Shown here: positions 9,401 through 22,296 of the stretch, in pieces | How positions within the stretch are numbered: position 1 is the stretch's first letter | Layout of the letters: every line of letters starts with the position of its first letter | Assembly: GCF_954871325.1 (NCBI RefSeq) | Contig: NW_027050885.1 | Span: forward strand, 682,001 to 746,000 | Direction of reading: 5' to 3' | Origin: Gordionus sp. m RMFG-2023 | Lineage: Eukaryota; Nematomorpha; Gordioida; Chordodea; Parachordodidae | DNA length: 64,000 nt | Notes under the pieces: model-generated | Databases searched by the model: none | Seen by the model: only the letters and a program-made list of their open reading frames with translations | What the model was told of the DNA's origin: nothing | Made by a program: the position numbers and the translations under genes

Positions 9401-11612
9401 CTGAAACATACGTAAAAATGCTTATCACGCGAAAATATAATAAATCCCTTAGAAGGGATTTTAAAATTATAAAAAAACTTAAGAGATATTAAGGGTTAAA
9501 TCATTGCGTTACGGTTAGGGTTATAGGGTTAAGGTTAGGGTTAGGGTTAGTGTTAGGGTTAGGGTTAAGGTTAGTGTTAGATTTAGGGTTAGTAATAGTA
9601 TTAAATATATAGAATATAATAAGATTATTTTTAAATTATTTTTCTAAGTTCATAAAGTATATATTAAAGTGTTTTATATATATATGTGAAACATACGTAA
9701 AAATGCTTATCACGCGAAAATATAATAAATCCCATAGAAGGGATTTTAAAAATATAAAAAAACTCAAGAGATATTAAGGGTAAATCATTGGGTTAGGGTT
9801 AGGGTTAGAGGGTTTAGGTAGGTTAGGGTTAGAGTTAGTGTTAGATTTAGGGTTAGTAATAGTATTAAATATATAGAATATAATAAGATTATTTTTAAAT
9901 TATTTTTCTAAGTTCATAAAGTATATATTAAAGTGTTTTATATATATATGTGAAACATACGTAAAAATGCTTATCACGCGAAAATATAATAAATCCCATA
10001 GAAGGGATTTTAAAAATATAAAAAAACTCAAGAGATATTAAGGGTAAATCATTGGGTTAGGGTTAGGGTTAGAGGGTTTAGGTAGGTTAGGGTTAAGGTT
10101 TGTGTTAGATTTAGGGTTAGTAATAGTATTATATATATATAATATAAATAGAATATTTTAAAATTATTTTTCTAAGTTCATAAAGTATATATTAAAGTGT
10201 TTTTTATATATATATCTGAAACATACGTAAAAATGCTTATCACGCGAAAATATAATAAATCCCTTTCAAGGAATTTTAAAAATATTAAAAACTCACGAGA
10301 TATTAAGGGTTAAATCATTGGGTTAGGGTTAGGGTTAGGGTTAGAGGTTTAAGTTTAAGGTTAAGGTTAGGGTTAGTGTTAGGGTTAGGGTTAAGGTTAG
10401 TGTTAGATTTAGGGTTAGTAATAGTATTAAATATATAGAATATAATAAGATTAATTTAAAATTATTTTTCTAAGTTCATAAAGCATATATTAAAGTGTTT
10501 TATATATATATATGTGAAACATACGTAAAAATGCTTATCACGTGAAAATATAAAAAAACCCATTCAAGGAATTTTAAAAATATAAAAAAACTCAAGGGAT
10601 ATTAAGGCTTAAATCATTGAGTTAGGGTTAGGGTTAGAGCGTTAAGGTTAGAGTTAGGGTTAGTGTTGGGGTTAAGGTTAGTGTTAGATTTAGGTTTAGT
10701 AATAGTATTAAATATATAGAATATAATAAGATTATTTTAAAATTATTTTTCTAAGTTCATAAAGTATATATTAGTGTTTTTTATATATATAGGTAAAACA
10801 TATGTAAAAATGCTTACCACGTGAAAATATAATAAAACCCTTCAAGGGATTTTTAAAATTTAAAAAAACTCAAGAGATATTAAGGGTTAATTCATTGGGT
10901 TAGGGTTAGGGTTAGAGGGTTAAGGTTAGGGTTAGTGTTAGGGTTAGTGTTAGATATAGGGTTAGTAATAGTATTAAATATATAGAATATAATAAGATTA
11001 TTTTAAAATTATTTTTCTAAGTTCATAAAGTATATATTAAAGTGTTTTATATATATATATGTGAAACATACGTAAAAATGCTTATCACGTAAAAATTTAA
11101 TAAAATCCTTGAAAGGTATTTTAAAAATATAAAAAAACTCAAGGGATATTAAGGGTTAAATCATTGAGTTAGGGTTAGGGTTAGAGGGTTAAGGTTAGGG
11201 TTAGTGTTAGGGTTAGTGTTTTAGGGTTAGGGTTAGTGTTAGATTTAGGGTTAGTAATAGTATTAAATATATAGAATATAATAAGAATAGTTAAAAATTA
11301 TTTTTTTAAGTTCATAAAGTATATATTAAAGTATTTTTTATATATATATGTGAAACATACGTAAAAATGCTTATCACGTGAAAATATAATAAAACCCTTT
11401 CAAGGGATTTTAAAAATATAAAAAAACTCAAGGGATATTAAGCGTTAAATTACTGGGTTAGGGTTAGGGTTAGAGAGTTAAGGTTATGGTTAGGGTTATT
11501 GTTAGATTTAGGGTTAGTAATAGTATTAAATATATAGAATATAATAAGATTATTTTAAAATTTATTTTCTAAGTTCATAAAGTATATATTAAAGTGTTTT
11601 ATATATATATAT

Positions 11613-11620
11613 GTGAAACA
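11613..11620. repeat. Target site duplication, left, copy 2
   Basis: GTGAAACA, identical to 17021-17028 and to the duplication around copy 1. This supports duplication of an already filled site over a second insertion. Confidence 0.94.
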
Positions 11621-11633
11621 TAGTGTTGTTAAA
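11621..11633 (+). repeat. Terminal inverted repeat, left end, copy 2
   Basis: TAGTGTTGTTAAA, the reverse complement of 17008-17020. Confidence 0.93.
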
Positions 11634-11714
11634 AAGTCGAGTTCTTACGACTTGCGACTCGAGTCGTAGTCGTAAAAAACGGCTCCGACTCAAGCCGATC
11701 AAGGAGCCGCATGA

Positions 11715-11870
11715 GTCGGCTCACTTAGTCGGCTCGCTTAGTCGGCTCGCTTAGTCGGCTCACTTAGTCGGCTCGCTTAGTCGGCTCGCTTAGTCGGCTC
11801 GCTTAGTCGGCTCGCTTAGTCGGCTCGCTTAGTCGGCTCACTTAGTCGGCTCACTTAGTGGGCTCAGAGG
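11715..11870 (+). repeat. Subterminal 13-bp tandem array, left arm, copy 2
   Basis: Eleven full GTCGGCTCRCTTA units (11715-11857) and one degenerate unit. One unit has been gained relative to copy 1, or lost from it, which shows that the array changes by whole units. Confidence 0.92.
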
Positions 11871-12268
11871 GTAGCTTGAGTTTATTTTAAATTTAGAGCC
11901 AAAAATTATTTTTATGTTATTGAGAAATTTTAAATAATAGTAGAATTTTATTTATTTATTTTTAGTAAAATAATTTATTTTATTTATATTTTATTTAATG
12001 CAAATAATATGTTTTGATTTGATTATAATAAAAATGGATTTATTTATTTGATTTTTTTTTAAATAAAAAAAAATTAATATTTTTAAGCTAAAAATTTTAA
12101 GCAAAAAATATTTTTTGAAGTACAAAAATATTTTTGAAACATATTTTGCTGATTTTTTGAAGAAATTTTAATCTTTTGTTTTATCATAAAATTTTATTCT
12201 TTTTTTAATTATATCATAAATAAATAATCTTTTAGGTCAAATCTTCTATAGTTTTTTTTATATTATTT

Positions 12269-12461
12269 TTATAAATATATCTATATTTTAAGTTTATCAT
12301 TAGAGGTGGCTTTTTCTAAATATTTTTTTAATAAATATATTTATATTTTAAGAATATTAAAAGAGATGGTTTTTCTTTTTCTAAATAGTTTTTTTTTAAA
12401 ATATATCTATATTTTAAGTATATTAAAAGAGGTGGTTTTTCTAAATTATTTTTTTATTAAT
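12269..12461 (+). repeat. Three imperfect ~60-bp tandem repeats, left arm, copy 2
   Basis: Same repeats as 1198-1390. The 69-codon open frame at 12306-12515 is the copy of the one in element 1 and is likewise a repeat by-product. Confidence 0.85.
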
Positions 12462-12704
12462 ATTTATGTCAAACTTATTTTTAATGCAACAATTGTCATA
12501 TGCGTTATTTTTTAAGATTTTTGAAATTTTTGGACACAAAAGGGTTATAATATAATTTATATTGTAAAGATATTATATTATAAATTCAATGAAGATGTTC
12601 CCTGGAAAAATGATAATTATCATAATAGGTAGGTATATTTTTGAACATATAATATTTTTTTGTGACGCTAATGGGCATAAATATGTTTCTTTAACAGGTG
12701 AAAT

Positions 12705-14231
12705 TTAATGTAGATGTACCCTAGATAAATGACAATTGTCATAATAGTTATTTTTAAAGTTTTTTAAATTTTTTTGACGTAAATAGGCTAAAATAAGTAC
12801 TGCTAATGTCTAAATAAAACTTCAGTGAAGATGTACCCTAGAAAAGTAACAATTGTCATAATCGTTGTTTTTAAAGTTTTTCGAATTTTTTTGACGTAAA
12901 TGGGCTAAAATAAGCATTGCTAACATGTTAAAATAAAATTTAAGTGAAGATGTACCCTAGATAAGTGACAATTGTCATAATCGTTGTTTTTAAAGTTTTT
13001 CGAATTTCTTTGACGTAAATGGGCTAAAATAAGCATTGCTAACATGTTTAAATAAAATTTAAGTGAAGATGTACCCTAGATAAGTGACAATTGTCATAAT
13101 CGTTGTTTTTAAAGTTTTTCGAATTTTTTTGACGTAAATGGGCTAAAATAAGCATTGCTAACATGTTTAAATAAAATTTAAGTGAAGATGTACCCTAGAT
13201 AAGTGACAATTGTCATAATCGTTGTTTTTAAAGTTTTTCGAATTTTTTTGACGTAAATGGGCTAAAATAAGCATTGCTAACATGTTAAAATAAAATTTAA
13301 GTGAAGATGTACCCTAGATAAGTGACAATTGTCATAATCGTTGTTTTTAAAGTTTTTCGAATTTCTTTGACGTAAATGGGCTAAAATAAGCATTGCTAAC
13401 ATGTTTAAATAAAATTTAAGTGAAGATGTACCCTAGATAAGTGACAATTGTCATAATCGTTGTTTTTAAAGTTTTTCGAATTTTTTTGACGTAAATGGGC
13501 TAAAATAAGCATTGCTAACATGTTTAAATAAAATTTAAGTGAAGATGTACCCTAGATAAGTGACAATTATCATAATCGTTGTTTTTAAAGTTTTTCGAAT
13601 TTTTTTGACGTAAATGGGCTAAAATAAGCATTGCTAACATGTTTAAATAAAATTTTAGTGAAGATGTACGATAGATAAGTGACAATTGTCATAATCGTTG
13701 TTTTTAAAGTTTTTCGAATTTTTTTGACGTAAATGGGCTAAAATAAGCATTGCTAACATGTTTAAATAAAATTTAAATGAAGATGTACCCTAGATAAGTG
13801 ACAATTGTCATAATCGTTGTTTTTAAAGTTTTTCGAATTTCTTTGACGTAAATGGGCTAAAATAAGCATTGCTAACATGTTTAAATAAAATTTAAGTGAA
13901 GATGTACCCTAGATAAGTGACAATTGTCATAATCGTTGTTTTTAAAGTTTTTCGAATTTTTTTGACGTAAATGGGCTAAAATAAGCATTGCTAACATGTT
14001 AAAATAAAATTTAAGTGAAGATGTACCCTAGATAAGTGACAATTGTCATAATCGTTGTTTTTGAAGTTTTTTGAAATTTTTTGATACATAAAAATCTCAA
14101 ATTAAAATTTCATGAAGATATATCATATAAAAGTGACAATTGTCATAATCGCTATTTTTAAAAGTTTTTAAATTTTTTTGAAGCAAATAGGCTAAAATAT
14201 AAATTGCTAACATGTTAAAATAAAATTTCAA
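12705..14231 (+). repeat. 119-bp tandem array, left arm, copy 2
   Basis: Units begin with GTGAAGATG at 12825 and every 119 bp after, with the same number and order of variants as in copy 1, including the single unit with ACGATAGATA for ACCCTAGATA. The conserved order confirms that the whole array was copied intact. Confidence 0.94.
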
Positions 14232-14481
14232 TCCAAACAATATAACAAATCGATATTTTCATTCTCATCATCTTGTTCCTTTTATCCTGCTTAAAATTTC
14301 ATAAAAATATGCAAAGTGATTATTAAAGATAGCTGTAACCTATGTTAAATTCTAAACTTTTAAGATATGGATTCACAATCTTATTCCTTTAATTAATAAA
14401 TTTTAATGCTAGTATAACCTTGCATTCACAGTAGGCAAATATTTTTGTATACTCGTGGAAAAATAGTGCTGAGTCTAAATT
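14232..14481. other. Unique central spacer, copy 2
   Basis: Matches 3161-3410, with no differences noticed. No coding frame or recognisable motif. Confidence 0.8.
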
Positions 14482-15881
14482 CAGGGTAACCCATTTACAT
14501 CAAAGAACTTTAAAATTAACGATTATAAAATTGTCACTTTTCAATGGTATATCTTCATGAAATTTTAATTTAGCATGTTTACAATCTATATTTTAACCCA
14601 TTTGCAACAAAAATATTCAAAAAAAACCTTATTAACAACGATTATGACAATTGATACTTATCTATGGTACATCTTCACTTAAATTTTATTTAAACATGTT
14701 AGCAATGCTTATTTTAGCCCATTTACGTCAAAGAAATTCGAAAAACTTTAAAAACAACGATTATGACAATTGTCACTTATCTAGGGTACATCTTCACTTA
14801 AATTTTATTTTAACATGTTAGCAATGCTTATTTTAGCCCATTTACGTCAAAAAAATTCGAAAAACTTTAAAAACAACGATTATGACAATTGTTACTTTTC
14901 TAGGGTACATCTTCACTTAAATTTTATTTTAACATGTTAGCAATGCTTATTTTAGCCCATTTACGTCAAAAAAATTCGAAAAACTTCAAATACAACGATT
15001 ATGACAATTGTCACTTATCTAGGGTACATCTTCACTTAAATTTTATTTTAACATGTTAGCAATGCTTATTTTAGCCCATTTACGTCAAAAAAATTCGAAA
15101 AACTTTAAAAACAACGATTATGACAATTGTCACTTATCTAAGGTACATCTTCACTTAAATTTTATTTAAACATGTTAGCAATGCTTATTTTAGCCCATTT
15201 ACGTCAAAAAAATTCGAAAAACTTTAAAAACAACGATTATGACAAATGTCACTTATCTATGGTACATCTCCACTAAAATATTATTTAAACATGTTAGCAA
15301 TGCTTATTTTAGCCCATTTACGTCAAAAAAATTCGAAAAACTTTAAAAACAACGATTATGACAATTGTCACTTATCTAGGGTACATCTTCACTTAAATTT
15401 TATTTAAACATGTTAGCAATGCTTATTTTAGCCCATTTACGTCAAAGAAATTCGAAAAACTTTAAAAACAACGATTATGACAATTGTCACTTATCTAGGG
15501 TACATCTTCACTTAAATTTTATTTTAACATGTTAGCAATGCTTATTTTAGCCCATTTACGTCAAAAAAATTCGAAAAACTTTAAAAACAACGATTATGAC
15601 AATTGTCACTTATCTATGGTACATCTCCACTAAAATTTTATTTAATCATGTTAGCAATGCTTATTTTAGTCCATTTACGTCAAAAAAATTCGAAAAACTT
15701 TAAAAACAACGATTATGACAATTGTCACTTATCTATGGTACATCTCCACTAAAATTTTATTTAATCATGTTAGCAATGCTTATTTTAGCCCATTTACGTC
15801 AAAAAAATTCGAAAAACTTTAAAAACAACGATAATGACAATTGTCACTTATCTATCTTACATCTTCACTAAAATTTTACCT
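14482..15881 (-). repeat. 119-bp tandem array, right arm (inverted), copy 2
   Basis: Same as 3411-4810, with one substitution seen (CAAATACAACG at 14988 for CAAAAACAACG). Confidence 0.94.
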
Positions 15882-16728
15882 GTTAAAGAAACATATTTTT
15901 ACCCATTAGCGTCACAAAAAAATCTTATATGTTCAAAAATACCTACCTATTATGATAATTATCATTTTTCCAGGGAACATCTTCATTGAATTTATAATAT
16001 AATATCTTTACAATATAAATTATATTATAACCCTTTTGTGTCCAAAAATTTCAAAAATCTTAAAAAATAACGCATATGACAATTGTCGCATTAAAAAAAG
16101 TTTGACATAAATATTAATAAAAAAATAATTTAGAAAAACCACCTCTTTTAATATACTTAAAATATAGATATATTTATAAAAAAAATTATTTAGAAAAAGA
16201 AAAACCAGTATATATTCTTAAAATATAGATATATTAATAAAAAAATTATTTAGAAAAACCACCTCTTATAATAAAATAAACTTAAAATATAGATATATTT
16301 ATAAAAAATAATATAAAAAAACTATAGAAGATTTGACCTAAAAGATTATTTATTTATGATAAAATTAACAAAAGTATTTCTTAAAAAAGTTAAAAATTTA
16401 TTAAAAAAATCAACAAAATATGTTTCAATATTTTTGTTCAAAAATTATTTTTTGCTTAAAATTTTTAGCTCGAAAATATGAATTTTTTTTTATTTAAAAA
16501 AAATCAAATAAATAAATCCATTTTTATTATAAGATCAAAACATATTTGAAATAAAATTTAAAAAAATTTTTTGTTTGCTAATAATAAAATATTAACATTA
16601 AATATAAATAAAATAAATTATTTCACTAAAAATAAATAAATAAAATTCTACATTATTATTTAAAATATCTAATAACATAAAAATAAATTTTGACTCTAAA
16701 TTTAAATTAAACTCAAGCTAACCTCTGA

Positions 16729-16923
16729 GTCCACTAAGTGAGCCGACTAAGTGAGCCGACTAAGTGAGCCGACTAAGTGAGCCGACTAAGCGAGCCGACT
16801 AAGTGAGCCGACTAAGAGAGCCGACTAAGCGAGCCGACTAAGTGAGCCGACTAAGCGAGCCGACTAAGTGAGCCGACTAAGCGAGCCGACTAAGTGAGCC
16901 GACTAAATGAGTCGACTAATGCG
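16729..16923 (-). repeat. Subterminal 13-bp tandem array, right arm, copy 2
   Basis: Thirteen full GCCGACTAAGYGA units flanked by degenerate units, in the same order as in copy 1. Unlike the left array, the unit number has not changed. Confidence 0.92.
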
Positions 16924-17007
16924 GCTCATTTAGTCGACTCGAGTCTGAGCCGTTTTATCGACTAGAAACTAGGCTCGAGTCGTAGCTAAGTCGACTCGGC
17001 TTAGCCG

Positions 17008-17020
17008 TTTAACAACACTA
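17008..17020 (-). repeat. Terminal inverted repeat, right end, copy 2
   Basis: TTTAACAACACTA, the reverse complement of 11621-11633. Confidence 0.93.
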
Positions 17021-17028
17021 GTGAAACA
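17021..17028. repeat. Target site duplication, right, copy 2
   Basis: GTGAAACA followed by TACGTAAAAATGC, matching 11613-11620. Confidence 0.94.
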
Positions 17029-18703
17029 TACGTAAAAATGCTTATCACGTGAAAATATAATAAAACCCTTTCAAGGAATTTTAAAAATATAAAAAAACTC
17101 AAGGGATATTAAGGGTTAAATCATTGAGTTAGGGTTAGGGTTAGAGGGTTAAGGTTAGGGTTAGGGTTAGGGTTAGTGTTAGATTTAGGGTTAGTAATAG
17201 TATTAAATATATAGAATATAATAAGAATAGTTAAAAATTATTTTTATAAGTTCATAAAGTATATATTAAAGTGTTTTTTATATATATATCTGAAACATAC
17301 GTAAAAATGCTTATCACGCGAAAATATAATAAATCCCTTACAAGGGATTTTAAAAATATAAAAAAACTCAAGGGATATTAAGGGTTAAATCATTGCGTTA
17401 GGGTTAGGGTTAGATGGTTAAGGTTAGGGTTAGGGTTAGTGTTAGGGTTAGGGTTAGAGTTAGTGTTAGATTTAGGGTTAGTAATAGTATTAAATATATA
17501 GAATATAATAAGATTATTTTTAAATTATTTTTCTAAGTTCATAAAGTATATATTAAAGTGTTTTATATATATATGTGAAACATACGTAAAAATGCTTATC
17601 ACGCGAAAATATAATAAATCCCATAGAAGGGATTTTAAAAATAACTAAAAACTCAAGAGATATTAAGGGTTAAATCATTGCGTTAGGGTTAGGGTTAGAG
17701 GTTTTAGGTTATGGTTAGGGTTAGTGTTAGAGGTTTAAGGTTATGGTTAGGGTTAGTGTTAGATTTAGAGTTAGTAATAGTATTAAATATATAGAATATA
17801 ATAAGATTATTTTAAAATTTATTTTCTAAGTTCATAAAGTATATATTAAAGTGTTTTATATATATATATGTGAAACATACGTAAAAATGCTTATCACGTG
17901 AAAATATAATAAAACCCTTTCAAGGAATTTTAAAAATATAAAAAAACTCAAGAGATATTAAGGGTTAAATCATTGGGTTAGGGTTATGGTTAGGGGGTTA
18001 GGGTTAGGGTTAGTGTTAGGGTTAGGGTTAAGGTTAGTGTTAGATTTAGGGTTAGTAATAGTATTAAATATATAGAATATAATAAGATTATTTTAAAATT
18101 ATTTTTCTAAGTTTATAAAGCATATATTTAAGTGTTTTATATATATATATGTGAAACATACGTAAAAATGCTTATCACGTGAAAGTATAATAAAACCCAT
18201 TCAAGGAATTTTAAAAATATAAAAAAACTCAAGGGATATTAAGGCTTAAATCATTGAGTTAGGGTTAGAGTTAGAGGGTTAAAGTTAGAGTTAGGGTTAG
18301 TGTTGGGGTTAGGGTTAGTGTTAGATTTAGGTTTAGTAATAGTATTAAATATATAGAATATAATAAGATTATTTTAAAATTATTTTTCTAAGTTCATAAA
18401 GTATATATTAGTTTTTTTTATATATATATGTGAAACATATGTAAAAATGCTTATCACGTGAAAATATAATAAAACCCTTCAAGGGATTTTTAAAATTTAA
18501 AAAAACTCAAGAGATATTAAGGGTTAAATCATTGGGTTAGGGTTAGAGGGTTAAGGTTAGGGTTGGTGTTAGGGTTAGTGTTAGGGTTAGTGTTAGATAT
18601 AGGGTTAGTAATAGTATTAAATATATAGAATATAATAAGATTATTTTAAAATTATTTTTCTAAGTTCATAAAGTATATATTATAGTGTTTTTTATATATA
18701 TAT

Positions 18704-19041
18704 GTGAAATATAAGTAAAAATGCTATCACGTAAAAATTTAATAAAATCCTTTAAAGGGATTTTAAACGTTAAACCATCATAACCTAATAAACACCTTCT
18801 AGTAGGTAAAATATAAAAAAACTCAAGGGATATTAAGGGTTAAATATTTGGGTTAGGGTTAAGGTTAGTAAATGTTTAAAATATATAGAATATATTAAAT
18901 CATTTTAAAATTATTTTTCAAGGTATCTAGTTTAAAGAACTATAGGAATTAATCTCTTTTAAGACATTATATATTATTAGTAAATTAATAAATAATAGTA
19001 AGTTCTTAAAGTAAATATTAAAGTGTTTTTTATATATATAT
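18704..19041. repeat. Long 338-bp satellite monomer variant (copy c)
   Basis: Counterpart of 7633-7970 within the duplicated block, followed by a monomer like that after copy b rather than copy a. The block duplication therefore ends, or was patched, just beyond it. Confidence 0.87.
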
Positions 19042-20427
19042 CTGAAACATACGTAAAAATGCTTATCACGCGAAAATATAATAAATCCCTTAGAAGGGAT
19101 TTTAAAATTATAAAAAAACTTAAGAGATATTAAGGGTTAAATCATTGCGTTACGGTTAGGGTTATAGGGTTAAGGTTAGGGTTAGGGTTAGTGTTAGGTT
19201 TAGGGTTAAGGTTAGTGTTAGATTTAGGGTTAGTAATAGTATTAAATATATAGAATATAATAAGATTATTTTTAAATTATTTTTCTAAGTTCATAAAGTA
19301 TATATTAAAGTGTTTTATATATATATGTGAAACATACGTAAAAATGCTTATCACGCGAAAATATAATAAATCCCATAGAAGGGATTTTAAAAATATAAAA
19401 AAACTCAAGAGATATTAAGGGTAAATCATTGAGTTAGGGTTAGGGTTAGAGCGTTAAGGTTAGAGTTAGGGTTAGTGTTGGGGTTAGGGTTAGTGTTAGA
19501 TTTAGGTTTAGTAATAGTATTAAATATATAGAATATAATAAGATTATTTTAAAATTATTTTTCTAAGTTCATAAAGTATATATTAGTGTTTTTTATATAT
19601 ATAGGTAAAACATATGTAAAAATGCTTACCACGTGAAAATATAATAAAACCCTTCAAGGGATTTTTAAAATTTAAAAAAACTCAAGAGATATTAAGGGTT
19701 AATTCATTGGGTTAGGGTTAGGGTTAGAGTGTTAAGGTTAGGGTTAGTGTTAGGGTTAGTGTTAGATATAGGGTTAGTAATAGTATTAAATATATAGAAT
19801 ATAATAAGATTATTTTAAAATTATTTTTCTAAGTTCATAAAGTATATATTAAAGTGTTTTATATATATATATGTGAAACATATGTAAAAATGCTTATCAC
19901 GTAAAAATTTAATAAAATCCTTGAAAGGTATTTTAAAAATAATAAAAAAACTCAAGGGATATTAAGGGTTAAATCATTGAGTTAGGGTTAGGGTTAGAGG
20001 GTTAAGGTTAGGGTTAGTGTTAGGGTTAGTGTTTTAGGGTTAGGGTTAGTGTTAGATTTAGGGTTAGTAATAGTATTAAATATATAGAATATAATAAGAA
20101 TAGTTAAAAATTATTTTTTTAAGTTCATAAAGTATATATTAAAGTATTTTTTATATATATATGTGAAACATACGTAAAAATGCTTATCACGTGAAAATAT
20201 AATAAAACCCTTTCAAGGGATTTTAAAAATATAAAAAAACTCAAGGGATATTAAGCGTTAAATTACTGGGTTAGGGTTAGGGTTAGAGAGTTAAGGTTAT
20301 GGTTAGGGTTATTGTTAGATTTAGGGTTAGTAATAGTATTAAATATATAGAATATAATAAGATTATTTTAAAATTTATTTTCTAAGTTCATAAAGTATAT
20401 ATTAAAGTGTTTTATATATATATATAT

Positions 20428-20435
20428 GTGAAACA
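20428..20435. other. Paralogous empty insertion site 1
   Basis: The sequence to the left (about 19873-20427) matches 4-555, including the distinctive TTAAGCGTTAAATTACTGGG. The sequence to the right matches the segment after 5950, including CCTTTCAAGGAATTTT. Only one GTGAAACA is present and there is no transposon. This is the unfilled form of the site occupied at 556-5957. Confidence 0.9.
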
Positions 20436-21539
20436 TACGTAAAAATGCTTATCACGTGAAAATATAATAAAACCCTTTCAAGGAATTTTAAAAATATAAA
20501 AAAACTCAAGGGATATTAAGGGTTAAATCATTGAGTTAGGGTTAGGGTTAGAGGGTTAAGGTTAGGGTTAGGGTTAGTGTTAGATTTAGGGTTAGTAATA
20601 GTATTAAATATATAGAATATAATAAGAATAGTTAAAAATTATTTTTATAAGTTCATAAAGTATATATTAAAGTGTTTTTTATATATATATCTGAAACATA
20701 CGTAAAAATGCTTATCACGCGAAAATATAATAAATCCCTTACAAGGGATTTTAAAAATATAAAAAAACTCAAGAGATATTAAGGGTTAAATCATTGGGTT
20801 AGGGTTATGGTTAGGGGGTTAGGGTTAGGGTTAGTGTTAGGGTTAGGGTTAAGGTTAGTGTTAGATTTAGGGTTAGTAATAGTATTAAATATATAGAATA
20901 TAATAAGATTATTTTAAAATTATTTTTCTAAGTTCATAAAGTATATATTAAAGTGTTTTATATATATATATGTGAAACATACGTAAAAATGCTTATCACG
21001 CGAAAATATAATAAATCCCTTACAAGGGATTTTTAAAATATAAAAAAACTCAAGAGATATTAAGGGTTAAATCATTGCGTTAGGGTTAGGGTTAGATGGT
21101 TAAGGTTAGGGTTAGGGTTAGTGTTAGGGTTAGGGTTAGAGTTAGTGTTAGATTTAGGGTTAGTAATAGTATTAAATATATAGAATATAATAAGATTATT
21201 TTAAAATTATTTTTCTAAGTTTATAAAGCATATATTTAAGTGTTTTATATATATATATGTGAAACATACGTAAAAATGCTTATCACGTGAAAGTATAATA
21301 AAACCCATTCAAGGAATTTTAAAAATATAAAAAAACTCAAGGGATATTAAGGCTTAAATCATTGAGTTAGGGTTAGAGTTAGAGGGTTAAAGTTAGAGTT
21401 AGGGTTAGTGTTGGGGTTAGGGTTAGTGTTAGATTTAGGTTTAGTAATAGTATTAAATATATAGAATATAATAAGATTATTTTAAAATTATTTTTCTAAG
21501 GTCATAAAGTATATATTATAGTGTTTTTTATATATATAT

Positions 21540-21877
21540 GTGAAATATAAGTAAAAATGCTATCACGTAAAAATTTAATAAAATCCTTTAAAGGGATTTT
21601 AAACGTTAAACCATCATAACCTAATAAACACCTTCTAGTAGGTAAAATATAAAAAAACTCAAGGGATATTAAGGGTTAAATATTTGGGTTAGGGTTAAGG
21701 TTAGTAAATGTTTAAAATATATAGAATATATTAAATCATTTTAAAATTATTTTTCAAGGTATCTAGTTTAAAGAACTATAGGAATTAATCTCTTTTAAGA
21801 CATTATATATTATTAGTAAATTAATAAATAATAGTAAGTTCTTAAAGTAAATATTAAAGTGTTTTTTATATATATAT
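21540..21877. repeat. Long 338-bp satellite monomer variant (copy d)
   Basis: The last copy of this monomer class in the window; none was seen beyond this point. The class is confined to the first 22 kb. Confidence 0.87.
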
Positions 21878-22296
21878 CTGAAACATACGTAAAAATGCTT
21901 ATCACGCGAAAATATAATAAATCCCTTAGAAGGGATTTTAAAATTATAAAAAAACTTAAGAGATATTAAGGGTTAAATCATTGCGTTACGGTTAGGGTTA
22001 TAGGGTTAAGGTTAGGGTTAGGGTTAGTGTTAGGGTTAGGGTTAAGGTTAGTGTTAGATTTAGGGTTAGTAATAGTATTAAATATATAGAATATAATAAG
22101 ATTATTTTTAAATTATTTTTCTAAGTTCATAAAGTATATATTAAAGTGTTTTATATATATATGTGAAACATACGTAAAAATGCTTATCACGCGAAAATAT
22201 AATAAATCCCATAGAAGGGATTTTAAAAATATAAAAAAACTCAAGAGATATTAAGGGTAAATCATTGGGTTAGGGTTAGGGTTAGAGGGTTTAGGT

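Larger units (their letters stand above)
5958..11612. repeat. Telomere-motif satellite array between the two transposon copies
   Basis: About twenty satellite monomers in head-to-tail order. They share the GTGAAACATACG start (some read CTGAAAC, GTGAAATATAAG or GTGAAACG), a CACGTG or CACGCG site, a small inverted repeat around CCCTT/AAGGG, TTAGGG-like tracts and a terminal (TA)n. The run GGTTAGGGTTAGGGTTAGGG ending at 6101 has three perfect TTAGGG units. The stretch up to about 8032 is repeated after transposon copy 2. No gene is visible. Confidence 0.93.
11621..17020. mobile_element. Foldback hAT-like DNA transposon, non-autonomous, copy 2
   Basis: The element is 5400 bp, with the same ends, arms, spacer and flanks as 564-5949. 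Differences I could find: eleven rather than ten full 13-bp units on the left, a GTCGGCTC unit where copy 1 reads GTCGACTC, one extra T near 12145, and A at 3920 against T at 14991. The internal layout is otherwise unchanged. No transposase frame is present. It was carried here by the block duplication rather than by its own movement. Confidence 0.88.
11058..19103. repeat. Second copy of a large duplicated block (matches 1 to ~8032)
   Basis: The match includes the satellite flanks and the whole transposon. The offset is 11057 bp on the left flank and 11071 bp on the right. The 14-bp change is explained by one extra 13-bp subterminal unit and one extra T (near 12145) in copy 2. The match ends near 8032/19103, where TTAAAAATAT is replaced by TTAAAATTAT and different monomers follow. 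The near-identity implies a recent duplication. Confidence 0.93.

Noticed and set aside
11621-17020. Second independent insertion of the transposon into the same monomer position
   Set aside because: Flanking satellite matches that of copy 1 for hundreds of bases on the left and about 2 kb on the right, and the unit variants inside are in the same order. Block duplication is far simpler.
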